DNA from: Paenalkalicoccus suaedae
GTDB lineage: Bacteria > Bacillota > Bacilli > Bacillales > Salisediminibacteriaceae
Assembly: GCF_006965545.2 (NCBI RefSeq)
Contig: NZ_CP041372.2
Location: forward strand, 1,736,001 to 1,800,000
Reading direction: 5' to 3'
DNA: 64,000 nt
The position numbers and the translations under genes are program-made. The notes below the pieces were generated by a model. The model ran no database searches. It was not told the origin of the DNA and saw only the letters and a list, made by a program, of their open reading frames with translations. Within the stretch, counting starts at the first letter, position 1. Every line of letters starts with the position of its first letter. Positions 36,524 through 44,841 of the stretch are shown here, piece after piece.

Positions 36524-36638
36524 CTGGTTACCGAATCGCATTTTCGGATAACCAAAGGGGGAAAGCGGATAATCGAAAGGTAAAAGCGGATAATCAAAGC
36601 AATTCACCAATTAATCGCTCCTCGTTTCGAATTAACCA
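36524..36638 (+). repeat. 21-bp-period array, CGGATAATC type
   Basis: Words begin at 36524 (CTGGTTACC), 36545 (CGGATAACC), 36566 (CGGATAATCGAA), 36587 (CGGATAATCAAA), 36608 (CAATTAATCG) and 36628 (CGAATTAACC). The spacing is 21 bases except the last step of 20. The array lies between a rightward gene with its terminator and the terminator of leftward ykpA. No ORF is supported in this 370-base gap. Confidence 0.8.
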
Positions 36639-36688
36639 CTTGATATTCATCACAAAGTTTGGACAAAATAATCTTTCTGTCCACATAC

Positions 36689-36716
36689 AAAAACCCGTCT
36701 CCAATTAGGAGACGGG
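36689..36716 (-). terminator. intrinsic terminator of ykpA
   Basis: A 9-bp stem CCCGTCTCC / GGAGACGGG with loop AATTA; on the minus strand it is followed by a TTTTT run. Confidence 0.9.
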
Positions 36717-36728
36717 CCAAATGGTAAC

Positions 36729-38333
36729 TTACTTCGTCGTTTGTAGCTTTGAAGCAACGTACTCATCATACGTCATTTCTTTATCGATAACACCTTCATC
36801 TTGAATATCGATGATGCGATTTGCAATCGACTGGTTGAACTGGTGGTCATGAGAAGCAAACATTAACACACCTTTAAACTGGATAAGTCCATTGTTAAGT
36901 GCTGTAATGGACTCTAAGTCTAAGTGGTTTGTTGGCTCGTCTAGTAGAAGTACGTTAGATCCGCTTAGCATCATCTTAGAGAGCATGCAACGTACTTTTT
37001 CTCCCCCAGATAAAACGCTTGGGCTCTTTTTCGCTTCTTCACCAGAGAAGAGCATACGTCCTAAGAAGCCACGAATGAAGCTTTCAGACTGATCTTCTGG
37101 TGAATAAGGGCGTAGCCAATCAATAAGAGAAGGATCATTCGAATTCTCGAAGAACTCACTGTTATCCTTCGGGAAGTAAGATTGAGTCGTTGTTAGACCC
37201 CACTTAAAGCTTCCGCTATCTGGCTCTACTTCACCCATTAAAATTTGCATGAGTAGCGTTTTCGCTTGTTCGTTAGAACCAACTAAAGCGACTTTGTCTT
37301 CGCGGTTTAAACTAAAGCTCACATTATTTAAAAGCTGCTTTCCGTCAACCGTTTTAGAAATGTTCTCAACAACTAATACGTCATTCCCAATTTCGCGTTC
37401 TGGTTTAAACGCAATATATGGGTATTTACGAGATGAAGGACGAATGTCTTCAAGCTCAATTTTATCAAGGAGCTTTTTACGAGAAGTCGCCTGTTTCGAT
37501 TTCGAAGCGTTTGCCGAGAATCGTGCAACAAAGGACTTAAGCTCATCAATTTTTTCTTCCTTCTTTTTATTACGCTCCTGAGCCATCTTTTGAGCAAGTT
37601 GACTAGACTCGTACCAGAAGTCATAGTTACCAACGTAAATCTGGATTTTACTAAAGTCTAAATCGGCAATGTGCGTACATACGTTATTTAAAAAGTGTCT
37701 ATCGTGAGAAACTACAATAACAGTATTTTCGAAAGAAGCAAGGAAATCCTCGAGCCACGTGATGGCTTCGATATCAAGTCCGTTTGTAGGCTCATCGAGT
37801 AAAAGAACGTCAGGACTACCGAATAGCGCTTGAGCTAAAAGGACTTTTACCTTTTGCCCCTCTGTAAGCTCAGACATTTTTGCTTGGTGAAGCTCATCCG
37901 CAATGCCAAGTCCTTGGAGAAGAACCGCAGCGTCAGATTCTGCTTCGTACCCGTTCATTTCAGCAAATTCACCTTCAAGCTCAGCGGCACGCATACCGTC
38001 TTCATCTGAGAAATCTGGCTTCATGTAAATGGCATCTTTTTCCTTCATCACTTCATACAGTCGCTCGTGACCGATCATGACCGTATCTAGAACAACTTCA
38101 TCCTCATAGGCAAAGTGATCCTGCTTTAAAACAGCTAATCGTTCGTTTTTACCTAAAGAAACATTTCCTGTTTGTGGCTCTAACTCACCAGAAAGAATTT
38201 TTAGAAACGTGGATTTCCCCGCGCCGTTTGCACCAATCAATCCGTAACAGTTACCTGGATTAAATTTAATATTTACCTCTTCAAAAAGCTTTTTATCGCC
38301 AAAGCGAAGGCTTACATCAGTTGCTTGTAACAT
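36729..38333 (-). CDS. ykpA: ABC-F family ATPase (YkpA/YbiT-like)
   Basis: A soluble protein of 534 residues with two ABC ATPase domains and no membrane segments, which places it among ABC-F translation factors. Domain 1 has Walker A GANGAGKST and Walker B VLLLDEPTNGLD. An interdomain linker (about 240-300) is charged and helical. Domain 2 has the signature LSGGEKVRC and Walker B VLLLDEPTNHLD. Several family members act at the ribosomal E site; the role of YkpA is not established. The Shine-Dalgarno sequence is weak (AGGAAGAGG well upstream). The gene is monocistronic with its own terminator. Confidence 0.9.
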   Translation of the reverse strand: MLQATDVSLRFGDKKLFEEVNIKFNPGNCYGLIGANGAGKSTFLKILSGELEPQTGNVSLGKNERLAVLKQDHFAYEDEVVLDTVMIGHERLYEVMKEKDAIYMKPDFSDEDGMRAAELEGEFAEMNGYEAESDAAVLLQGLGIADELHQAKMSELTEGQKVKVLLAQALFGSPDVLLLDEPTNGLDIEAITWLEDFLASFENTVIVVSHDRHFLNNVCTHIADLDFSKIQIYVGNYDFWYESSQLAQKMAQERNKKKEEKIDELKSFVARFSANASKSKQATSRKKLLDKIELEDIRPSSRKYPYIAFKPEREIGNDVLVVENISKTVDGKQLLNNVSFSLNREDKVALVGSNEQAKTLLMQILMGEVEPDSGSFKWGLTTTQSYFPKDNSEFFENSNDPSLIDWLRPYSPEDQSESFIRGFLGRMLFSGEEAKKSPSVLSGGEKVRCMLSKMMLSGSNVLLLDEPTNHLDLESITALNNGLIQFKGVLMFASHDHQFNQSIANRIIDIQDEGVIDKEMTYDEYVASKLQTTK

Positions 38334-38485
38334 AATTTATTCAACCTCTTCCTATAGACATACTGCATGGATTATACCATTACTAACGCCAAAATCATAT
38401 AGCAAATAAAATTTGCATGATTGTAGGTTCTATCTTTTAAATAGCATACATATACATATCGGTAGTGGGAAAGGGGAGGTCAGTC

Positions 38486-38833
38486 ATGCAATCAGATAGC
38501 TTGTTTCATAGCGTTACTACTCTATTAAAGGATTTATACAATGATGAGGAAAGATGCTACTACCATACAAATGATAACTCACATAAGGAGTGTTCTCATG
38601 AATTAAGACAGATGATTTTGTTTTTAACCTCTATAGAACCAGAGCGTTCTTTTCATGTTACTAAACCGATGAGTGAAAAAGAGCAGCGACTTATGCTGTA
38701 TGATTACGAGCGAGTATGTGAGCTTATGTTTCATCCAGAGCTTAAAGATAGGCTTTTTACAATGGTTGAAAAGAAAAAATTTCAGTCAAATAGTGCCCAG
38801 ATTTTTCATTTTGCACTAAGTATGGTACAATAG
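38486..38833 (+). CDS. hypothetical protein, 115 aa
   Basis: A small soluble protein I do not recognise. It starts at ATG 38486 with GGGGAGG about 6 bases upstream, the best support for its reality. The sequence is mixed charged with an N-terminal region containing two Cys (RCYYHTND, KECSHEL) and several His, followed by a helical C-terminal half (EKEQRLMLYDYERVCELMF). No signal peptide or membrane helix. It is monocistronic by position. Zinc binding by the Cys/His cluster is only a guess. Confidence 0.6.
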   Translation: MQSDSLFHSVTTLLKDLYNDEERCYYHTNDNSHKECSHELRQMILFLTSIEPERSFHVTKPMSEKEQRLMLYDYERVCELMFHPELKDRLFTMVEKKKFQSNSAQIFHFALSMVQ

Positions 38834-39365
38834 AATTTGTGTCATGCTAATTAAGTGTTTAACGCATCATGCGTGCAGGGAGACTTATTTAGACACGAGT
38901 AATTTTTAAGATTAGGTAAAACAGATCCGTATAGGACGATCATTATATATATTAGTTTGATTTAGGTCCCACATGCGCTTCCTCTCACGGAAGTGACCCA
39001 CAAACATTCGTGTTATCCGAAAATCCACCTTTTAAGTCACCCATGCGAAACCTCTATTATCTATTAACCCAACCGTTTGATTTTTTCGCCCACGCTTTTT
39101 AAGGTTGCGCAAAAATCACGTATGTAGAAAGTTGCCGTTTTCCCTGTATTTATTAGAATTAGTGGGAGTCATTCTTTTAGTTAATTACTATATAATGATT
39201 ACACCCATTTGTTAGGAAAGAAAAAAAGTTTATCCGCATACGTTTCGTTTGGCGAAATAGAGGAAATAGTATGGTGGAGAGACTAGTTGCGACATCATTC
39301 GCAGAAAAAGAAAAGAGTGATGCAGAATGTATAGTAAATTATATGAAAATAGTGAGGCGACTATC
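38834..39365. other. 530-base gap without a clear gene
   Basis: No supported ORF. The stretch 38960-39110 has several CCCA/CGCATG-like words (CCCACATGCG, CCCACAAAC, CCCATGCG, CCCACGC) and one TTATCCGAAAA matching the neighbouring arrays, but the spacing is irregular. It may be a decayed array. The rest is AT-rich and presumably holds the promoter of the next gene. Confidence 0.4.
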
Positions 39366-39932
39366 ATGAATCCTGAATTGAAGGAAACAATGGTCCGCTT
39401 TATCGAATCCGTGTCGAGAGAAGATTTAAACAGTTCTTGGCACCATTTCGCCCTATTAGTAGAAGATAAATCATCCGTGATTGATGAAGATAATATGATT
39501 ATAAAAACGCGTGGCTTCCAGCTTTATTATAAAGATAAGCTTTCTTATGAAGGTGTCATCTGCTGGAGCTACCCAGAAGAAACAGAAAGTCATAAAATCG
39601 AAGCTACCTTGTCGGTTCGTTTGGATAAAGTACAAACGTCGACTGGTTTAGCAGAAACTACTAAGTTTCAATATGATGTTAATTTAGTTCCGACAATTCG
39701 GAACAACGATGAGGTAGTACGACTTGAAGAATTACCTCTACCAAACTATTTAACTGCTTATGATCAGCAACGAATCCAACTACTTCTTTCAAAATGGGGA
39801 CTTGATACGCCAATCTCCCTATCCATGGAATACTATGAGCAAGAGGATATTGATTTCCTCGCGCAAAAGTTAGTTAGCATGACAATCTTATTACAGGCAG
39901 CTTCTAAAAAGTATCATGAAGTAAAGATGTAA
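39366..39932 (+). CDS. hypothetical protein, about 188 aa
   Basis: Unrecognised soluble protein with alternating beta-rich segments (FQLYYKDKLSYEGVICWSYP, KIEATLSVRLDKV) and a helical C-terminus. ATG 39366 is preferred because GAGG lies 8 bases before it; ATG 39327, in the same frame, would add 13 residues but lacks a good site. No Cys-rich motif, membrane segment or signal peptide. A strong hairpin terminator follows directly, then the largest repeat array of the window. Confidence 0.6.
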   Translation: MNPELKETMVRFIESVSREDLNSSWHHFALLVEDKSSVIDEDNMIIKTRGFQLYYKDKLSYEGVICWSYPEETESHKIEATLSVRLDKVQTSTGLAETTKFQYDVNLVPTIRNNDEVVRLEELPLPNYLTAYDQQRIQLLLSKWGLDTPISLSMEYYEQEDIDFLAQKLVSMTILLQAASKKYHEVKM

Positions 39933-39940
39933 TAAATGAA

Positions 39941-39980
39941 AAGACCGAGACAAAGCGATTATGCTGTCTCGGTCTTTTTT
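39941..39980 (+). terminator. intrinsic terminator before the large repeat array
   Basis: A 12-bp stem AAGACCGAGACA / TGTCTCGGTCTT followed by a T run. Confidence 0.92.
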
Positions 39981-40010
39981 GTGTGGGGAGGTGGTGAGAA
40001 TAATGGCTCG

Positions 40011-40443
40011 CGATTATCCGAAGACGAGGTAACATTATCCGCATTTCTTGTTCGATTATCCGAAAACGAGGTACCATTATCCACTTTTCGTGTTCGATTA
40101 TCCGGAAGTGAGGTAACATTATCCGCTTTTCGTGTTTGATTATCCGGAAATGAGGTAACATTATCCACTTTTCGTGTTCGATTATCCGGAAGCGAGGTAA
40201 CATTATCCACTTTTCGTGTTCGATTATCCGGAAATGAGGTAACATTATCCACTTTTCGTGTTCGATTATCCGAAAACGAGGTATCATTATCCGCTTTTCG
40301 TGTTTGATTATCCGAAAACGAGGTAACGTTATCCGGTTTTCGTGTTCGATTATCCAAAAACGAGGTAACGTTATCCGGTTTTCGTGTTCGATTATCCGAA
40401 AACGAGGTACCATTATCCGGTTTTACGCATTCATTATCCGAAA
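40011..40443 (-). repeat. large tandem array: ten 42-bp units built of two 21-bp halves
   Basis: Ten complete units begin at 40011, 40053, 40095, 40137, 40179, 40221, 40263, 40305, 40347 and 40389, followed by a partial unit at 40431. Each 42-bp unit contains ATTATCC twice, exactly 21 bases apart, so on the minus strand CGGATAAT (or a close variant) recurs every 21 bases. The two halves differ: one continues GAAAACGAGGTAAC, the other GCTTTTCGTGTTCG. Units are 85-95 percent alike by eye and vary mostly at the same few positions. No unique spacers are present, so this is not CRISPR. Apparent ORFs on both strands arise because 42 is a multiple of 3. Confidence 0.95.
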
Positions 40444-40709
40444 GCTCCTAACTTATAACCTTGACACTTTACGTGTTCACGTTTCTTCATTATGAACATG
40501 GATACACGTCAACGCTTATAATAGATCGTTCCTCAATGGGAGCGAACATCGCTACCTTTTCTCATAGATAAGAGAAGCTCCCTACTACTGTAGTCAAGAA
40601 GGTTAAAATTTGGTACGATTTCAAAAGAGTTACTTACATAATAGGTAGAAACATTTGAGCGTTTTTACACGTATATTAGAGTAGGAATATTAAAGGGGGA
40701 CGTACCGAC

Positions 40710-41645
40710 GTGAAGAGCTTAAACGAAGAACTATTTGAAGTGAAGGAAAAACAGCGCTTAAAGACGAAGTGGCAGGATCACTCGGATCGACTGCTTGAAA
40801 GTATGCAAAAAAAGAAAGCAATTGCTCGCGAGCTTAAACTTGAGCTGTATGAAAAAGAAGAAGACGTAGAAAATTTACGCACGTTTACGGTAGGAGCTGT
40901 GATGGCTACGATTCTTGGCAACAAACAAGAAAAAATGACCGAACGTGAAGAAGTGTTGGCAAAAAGTAAGCTTCGGTATCAAGATGCTTTGCAAGCAGTA
41001 GAGGAGTTAGAAAAAGAAAAGCAAATGTATGATGAGCATTTAGAGACAGTTCGTTACGCAGATGCAGAGTATCGCGATATTTTAAAGCGTAAAGAAGAGT
41101 TAATTCTTAACACAGACTCTGTATGGAGCGAACAATTATTTCGTGCGACCGAAAAAGAAGTAGAGCTTCACGGTGCCATGCAAGAAGTGAATGAAGCAAT
41201 TGAGGCCGGTGAAGATGCCTATTACTCTTTAAGAGATGCATCCGCATCGCTTGAAAAAGCATCCAATTGGTCGAAGGTAGATATGTTTGGCGGTGGCATG
41301 GTGACAACGTATATCAAGCATAGTCATATTGATGACTCAAAAAATGCAACTCACCGAGCAGAGCGCAGACTGCGTCAATTTAATGAAGAATTGCAGGATG
41401 TAAAAAACCACTTCAACATTCACGTGACTATTGGAGAAGGCCTAACCTTTGCAGACTATTTCTTCGATAACATTTTTGTCGATTTCGCTGTGCATCAAAA
41501 AATATCTTCCTCATCGGAGTCGATCTCAAGCACAATGAGCGATGTATCACGTATCGTCAACGAACTTAAAAGCACTCGTCAATCCTTGCAGCGCGAGCTA
41601 GACGAGATTTCTAAAGAGCGCATTCAGATTTTAGAAAATTCGTAA
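40710..41645 (+). CDS. coiled-coil hypothetical protein, 311 aa
   Basis: Unrecognised soluble protein. Residues 1-130 are strongly helical and charged (MKSLNEELFEVKEKQRLKTK and following heptads). A short central block is more conserved-looking (NWSKVDMFGGGMVTTYIKHSH), another helical stretch follows, then a mixed segment (GLTFADYFFDNIFVDFAVHQ), and the C-terminal 45 residues are coiled coil. It starts at GTG with AAAGGGGGA upstream. No signal peptide or membrane helix. It follows the large repeat array and ends at a terminator, so it is monocistronic. Confidence 0.7.
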   Translation: MKSLNEELFEVKEKQRLKTKWQDHSDRLLESMQKKKAIARELKLELYEKEEDVENLRTFTVGAVMATILGNKQEKMTEREEVLAKSKLRYQDALQAVEELEKEKQMYDEHLETVRYADAEYRDILKRKEELILNTDSVWSEQLFRATEKEVELHGAMQEVNEAIEAGEDAYYSLRDASASLEKASNWSKVDMFGGGMVTTYIKHSHIDDSKNATHRAERRLRQFNEELQDVKNHFNIHVTIGEGLTFADYFFDNIFVDFAVHQKISSSSESISSTMSDVSRIVNELKSTRQSLQRELDEISKERIQILENS

Positions 41646-41686
41646 GGGACCGACCATTATTAGATTCAGCATGATATATGTAGATG

Positions 41687-41720
41687 AACAGAGCCTAAAC
41701 ACAGGGCTCTGTTTTTTTTA
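41687..41720 (+). terminator. intrinsic terminator after the coiled-coil gene
   Basis: A 9-bp stem AACAGAGCC / GGCTCTGTT followed by a run of T residues. Confidence 0.88.
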
Positions 41721-41794
41721 ACTTTATATTCATAAAATTAGTCTTAAAGCTGGCTGGCAGCTCGGAGAGCTAAAAACGCTTTCCCCATATTTTC

Positions 41795-41823
41795 TTGACA
41801 GAAAAGGAAAGCTCTATTAGTAT
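41795..41823 (+). promoter_or_regulatory. sigma-A promoter of the COG0523 GTPase gene
   Basis: Consensus TTGACA, 17-base spacer and TAGTAT; the predicted start falls within the Zur box just downstream. Confidence 0.8.
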
Positions 41824-41825
41824 CT

Positions 41826-41846
41826 AAATAGTAATTATTACGATTT
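41826..41846 (+). promoter_or_regulatory. Zur box (zinc uptake regulator operator)
   Basis: The 21-bp site begins AAATAGTAAT and ends ATTACGATTT. The Bacillus Zur consensus is the palindrome with half-sites AAATCGTAAT and ATTACGATTT around one base, so a single base differs. It covers the predicted transcription start, a classic repressor position. Confidence 0.85.
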
Positions 41847-41869
41847 GAACAATAGAGGGAGTGGCACGT

Positions 41870-43057
41870 GTGATTCCAGTAACGGTACTTAGTGGATTTT
41901 TAGGATCTGGTAAAACAACATTGCTACAGCATATTTTAACCGAGACGCATGGTAAAAAAATTGCTGTTATTGTTAATGATATGAGTGAAATTAATGTAGA
42001 TGGAGATATTTTAAAAAAGCACGGTATTTCACGAACAGATGAGAAGCTTGTAGAAATGTCGAATGGGTGCATTTGCTGTACGCTTCGAGAAGATCTTTTA
42101 TTAGAAGTAGAAAAACTTGCGGCGGATAAAGAGTTAGACGCTATTGTCATTGAATCATCAGGCATCTCAGAGCCGGTACCAGTGGCCCAAACCTTTAGCT
42201 ATATTGATGAGGAAACGGGTGTAGATTTAACAAAGACGTGTCGATTAGATACGATGGTAACGGTAGTTGATGCGAATCGCTTTTGGAAGGATTTTAAATC
42301 AGGTGAAAGCTTGATGGATCGCAAGCAAGAGGCGAATGAAGACGATGATCGCGATATTGCTGATCTATTAATTGATCAGATTGAATTTTGTGACGTTCTA
42401 ATAGTGAACAAGCAATCGATGCTTGAGCAACAAGAGTTAGATAAGTTAACGGATTTACTTCGTAAGCTTCAGCCAGACGCGGAGCTCTATATGACAGATT
42501 ATTCTAAAGTAGAAGTAGAGCGATTAATTGATACAAAAAAATTCAATTTTGATAAAGCAAGTATGTCAGCTGGATGGTTGAAGGAGTTAGAGCTTGAAGA
42601 TCATACTCCTGAGACAGAGGAATATGGAATTTCCTCTTTTGTCTACAGACGTGAGCGACCATTTCACTCTGAGCGCTTTTTTGAGTGGGGCAATCAGTTC
42701 CCAGAGGAGGTACTTCGTGCGAAAGGAATCGTTTGGTGTGCGACGAGAAACGACTTAGCCCTGTTACTTTCTCAGGCGGGAAGTAGTGTCGCACTTGATC
42801 CCGTATCTTTTTGGGTAGCTTCATTATCTAAAGAGACGCAAGAAGCGTATTTAACAGAAGATCCAGATCTAAAAAAAGAATGGCGAGAGGATATTGGTGA
42901 CCGTAAAACAGAGCTTGTATTCATAGGAGCAGCCATGGACCGAGAGACAATTGTCAAAGAGTTAGATGAATGTTTATTAACAGATGAGGAGTTTGAGGCT
43001 GATTGGAAGAAGCTTCACGACCCGTTCCCATGGGAAGAGCAAGCACCACCAAAATAG
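41870..43057 (+). CDS. zagA: COG0523 GTP-dependent zinc metallochaperone (ZagA/YciC-like)
   Basis: G3E-family GTPase of 395 residues, the size of B. subtilis ZagA (YciC). Walker A is GFLGSGKTT (residues 9-17). The metal-binding CxCC motif is GCICC with Cys67, Cys69 and Cys70. ESSGISEPVPVAQTF and NKQS complete the GTPase, and a CobW C-terminal domain follows. ZagA delivers zinc to client enzymes such as FolE when zinc is short. A Zur box over the promoter means expression only under zinc limitation. GTG 41870 is chosen over GTG 41861 because AGAGGGA lies too close to the latter. A hairpin terminator follows. Confidence 0.9.
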   Translation: MIPVTVLSGFLGSGKTTLLQHILTETHGKKIAVIVNDMSEINVDGDILKKHGISRTDEKLVEMSNGCICCTLREDLLLEVEKLAADKELDAIVIESSGISEPVPVAQTFSYIDEETGVDLTKTCRLDTMVTVVDANRFWKDFKSGESLMDRKQEANEDDDRDIADLLIDQIEFCDVLIVNKQSMLEQQELDKLTDLLRKLQPDAELYMTDYSKVEVERLIDTKKFNFDKASMSAGWLKELELEDHTPETEEYGISSFVYRRERPFHSERFFEWGNQFPEEVLRAKGIVWCATRNDLALLLSQAGSSVALDPVSFWVASLSKETQEAYLTEDPDLKKEWREDIGDRKTELVFIGAAMDRETIVKELDECLLTDEEFEADWKKLHDPFPWEEQAPPK

Positions 43058-43070
43058 AAAGAACAGTAAA

Positions 43071-43119
43071 AAGGATAGAAGAACGAGGGAGCACATCCCC
43101 TTCGTTCTTCTATCCATTT
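43071..43119. terminator. bidirectional terminator between zagA and the GNAT gene
   Basis: GGATAGAAGAACGA pairs with TCGTTCTTCTATCC around an inner GGG/CCC, between convergent genes. Confidence 0.88.
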
Positions 43120-43634
43120 TAATTAGCAGCCCACTTTAAATGGCCTTCTTTATTTCGATAGTCGACGTGTACATCAAACTCGTGCTTTTCGTAAAAATGA
43201 ATGAGCCGGTCCACGTGATCCCAGTCTCTCTCAGCAAGCTTGCCTTCAATTTTGGGGACATTTTGATCGATGGCATATTGCTTTAAAAAGCTCACTAAAA
43301 CAGAGCCCATGCCCGCATTCGGCTCACCGCGAATATCATCTATATGAATACTTTCTGATTTGTAAGTTGCGTGAATAGATGCATCCCAACTTCCTCGGAA
43401 TGCTTTTTGACAGCTCGCAGCCATCAATCTACACACTTCTCCGTCATCCTGAGAGTAAATAATGAACCACTCATCGTGCTTAGACGTATCAATGCCTATA
43501 ATATCTCCATGTTTTGCAACTTCCATCATGTTTTGTTGCATACGTAAAAGCTGGAATTCCTGATCTTCTAATTCTTCGATTCGCTCTTCTGTCGTCTTTT
43601 CCGGCGCGCTAAACGCCGAGAGGGCAGATGTCAC
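43119..43634 (-). CDS. GNAT-like N-acetyltransferase
   Basis: A 171-residue protein. The N-terminal ~45 residues are helical. The C-terminal part resembles a GNAT core: a beta region (SIHIDDIRG), the acetyl-CoA loop analogue EPNAGMGSVLVSFLKQYA and the final FYEKHEFDVHVDYR, which matches the usual YxxxGF region. The substrate is unknown. GTG 43634 is chosen because AAGGGAG lies 8 bases upstream on the minus strand; the longer ATG form to 43664 lacks such a site. It is divergent from the C45 hydrolase gene. Confidence 0.7.
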   Translation of the reverse strand: MTSALSAFSAPEKTTEERIEELEDQEFQLLRMQQNMMEVAKHGDIIGIDTSKHDEWFIIYSQDDGEVCRLMAASCQKAFRGSWDASIHATYKSESIHIDDIRGEPNAGMGSVLVSFLKQYAIDQNVPKIEGKLAERDWDHVDRLIHFYEKHEFDVHVDYRNKEGHLKWAAN

Positions 43635-43759
43635 GTGTAAAACTCCCTTCTTATTTATACTCACAAGTTCATTATTTTAAAGGAAACATTGGAGAATTTC
43701 AACCGAGACAGTTTAGTTTCATCTCCCTCTTTTCTTCCGTATACTTAGGGGCAGGAGTG

Positions 43760-44824
43760 ATGCAGGTGAACATGCAAATAGAAGTAATCGAAGCAAAGGG
43801 AGATGCGTATTCGTTTGGTTTACTACAAGCGCAAAAGTTAAAAGAAACTCCCTTATTTATGAAGCATACAAATAGAAGAAAAAAATCAATACGTAAATAT
43901 GATACTGATCTAGCAGAATCTAAAGCCTGGATGAAAGAACTTAGTCCAGTACTATGGGAAGAGCTTGAAGGACTAGCAGATGGCTTAGAATGGAGAATCC
44001 AAGACGTTATTCACGAGTATGGTGGCTACCAGCAAAACTGGGTCAAATCCGGATGTAGCGCTATTATGAATAATGGTGCTTACGGGCGTAACTATGATTA
44101 TCATCCCAAAACGTATGATGGGCGATTTGTTTTATGGCAACCATCAAAAGGATTTGCACACGTTGGCTTCGCGCAACGAATTATAGGTCGGATGGATGGA
44201 ATGAATGAGCATGGACTTGCGATTGGTTACCACTTCGTTAATCGACTCAAGCCTCAGGATGGCTTCATTTGTTGTTCGATTGCGCGCTTTATTTTAGATT
44301 CCTGTAAAAACGTGAAAGAAGCAGTAGATGTGTTAACGTCATTACCGCATCGACACGCCTTTAACTATTCGTTAACCGATAAATCGGGTAGGCATGCAGT
44401 GGTAGAGGGATCAGGTCAAGGTGCCATCGAGCTTAAACAGCATGACGATGTATGCTCTAATCATTTTCGCCTCGAAAAAAAGCAGGGAGAAAATCGACGC
44501 ATCTTAGATGAATCAAAAAATCGCCTCGAACGATTAAAGCAGCTTAGGGCTACTAATCCTGAGCCTTTACAGCTGTTAGACTACTTAAACAATACGGAAT
44601 ATGGAATTGGTAAAACAGAGTATAAAAACTGGTCAGGCACAATTCATTCAGCTGTATATGACACGAAGAATTTAACCGTTTATGCCGGCGTTGGGGTCAA
44701 TGGAAAGGCAATTAAGGTACCGTTTGGGGACTGGTTAAAGGGAGAGCGCTATGGCGTTCGCAAATTTAGAGGGAAATTAGGCGAGATACTAGGAGCCGAT
44801 CACTTAGAAGAACGTTTAGGATAA
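43760..44824 (+). CDS. C45-family Ntn hydrolase (acyl-CoA:6-APA acyltransferase-like)
   Basis: A 354-residue relative of linear-amide C-N hydrolases. The nucleophile of this autoprocessing fold is the Cys in KSGCSAIM (Cys99 with this start), followed by NGAYGRNYDYHP, typical of the family. It also has VGFAQRIIGRMDGMNEHGLAIGYH and SNHF near the oxyanion region. Substrates in the family include penicillins, acyl-lactones and peptides; none can be assigned. The frame is open to 43628, but AGGGG 8 bases before ATG 43760 supports this start. The next gene begins 17 bases after the stop. Confidence 0.85.
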   Translation: MQVNMQIEVIEAKGDAYSFGLLQAQKLKETPLFMKHTNRRKKSIRKYDTDLAESKAWMKELSPVLWEELEGLADGLEWRIQDVIHEYGGYQQNWVKSGCSAIMNNGAYGRNYDYHPKTYDGRFVLWQPSKGFAHVGFAQRIIGRMDGMNEHGLAIGYHFVNRLKPQDGFICCSIARFILDSCKNVKEAVDVLTSLPHRHAFNYSLTDKSGRHAVVEGSGQGAIELKQHDDVCSNHFRLEKKQGENRRILDESKNRLERLKQLRATNPEPLQLLDYLNNTEYGIGKTEYKNWSGTIHSAVYDTKNLTVYAGVGVNGKAIKVPFGDWLKGERYGVRKFRGKLGEILGADHLEERLG

Positions 44825-44841
44825 TCGAATGGAGGTCTTTG

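Noticed and set aside
39904-40413. Long ORFs on both strands through the 40-kb array (169, 132 and 67 residues)
   Set aside because: They exist because the 42-bp unit is a multiple of three. No ribosome binding site or codon bias supports them, and the products are only short repeated peptides.
40011-40443. CRISPR array
   Set aside because: Units are contiguous and nearly identical over their full length; there are no unique spacers and no cas genes in the window.
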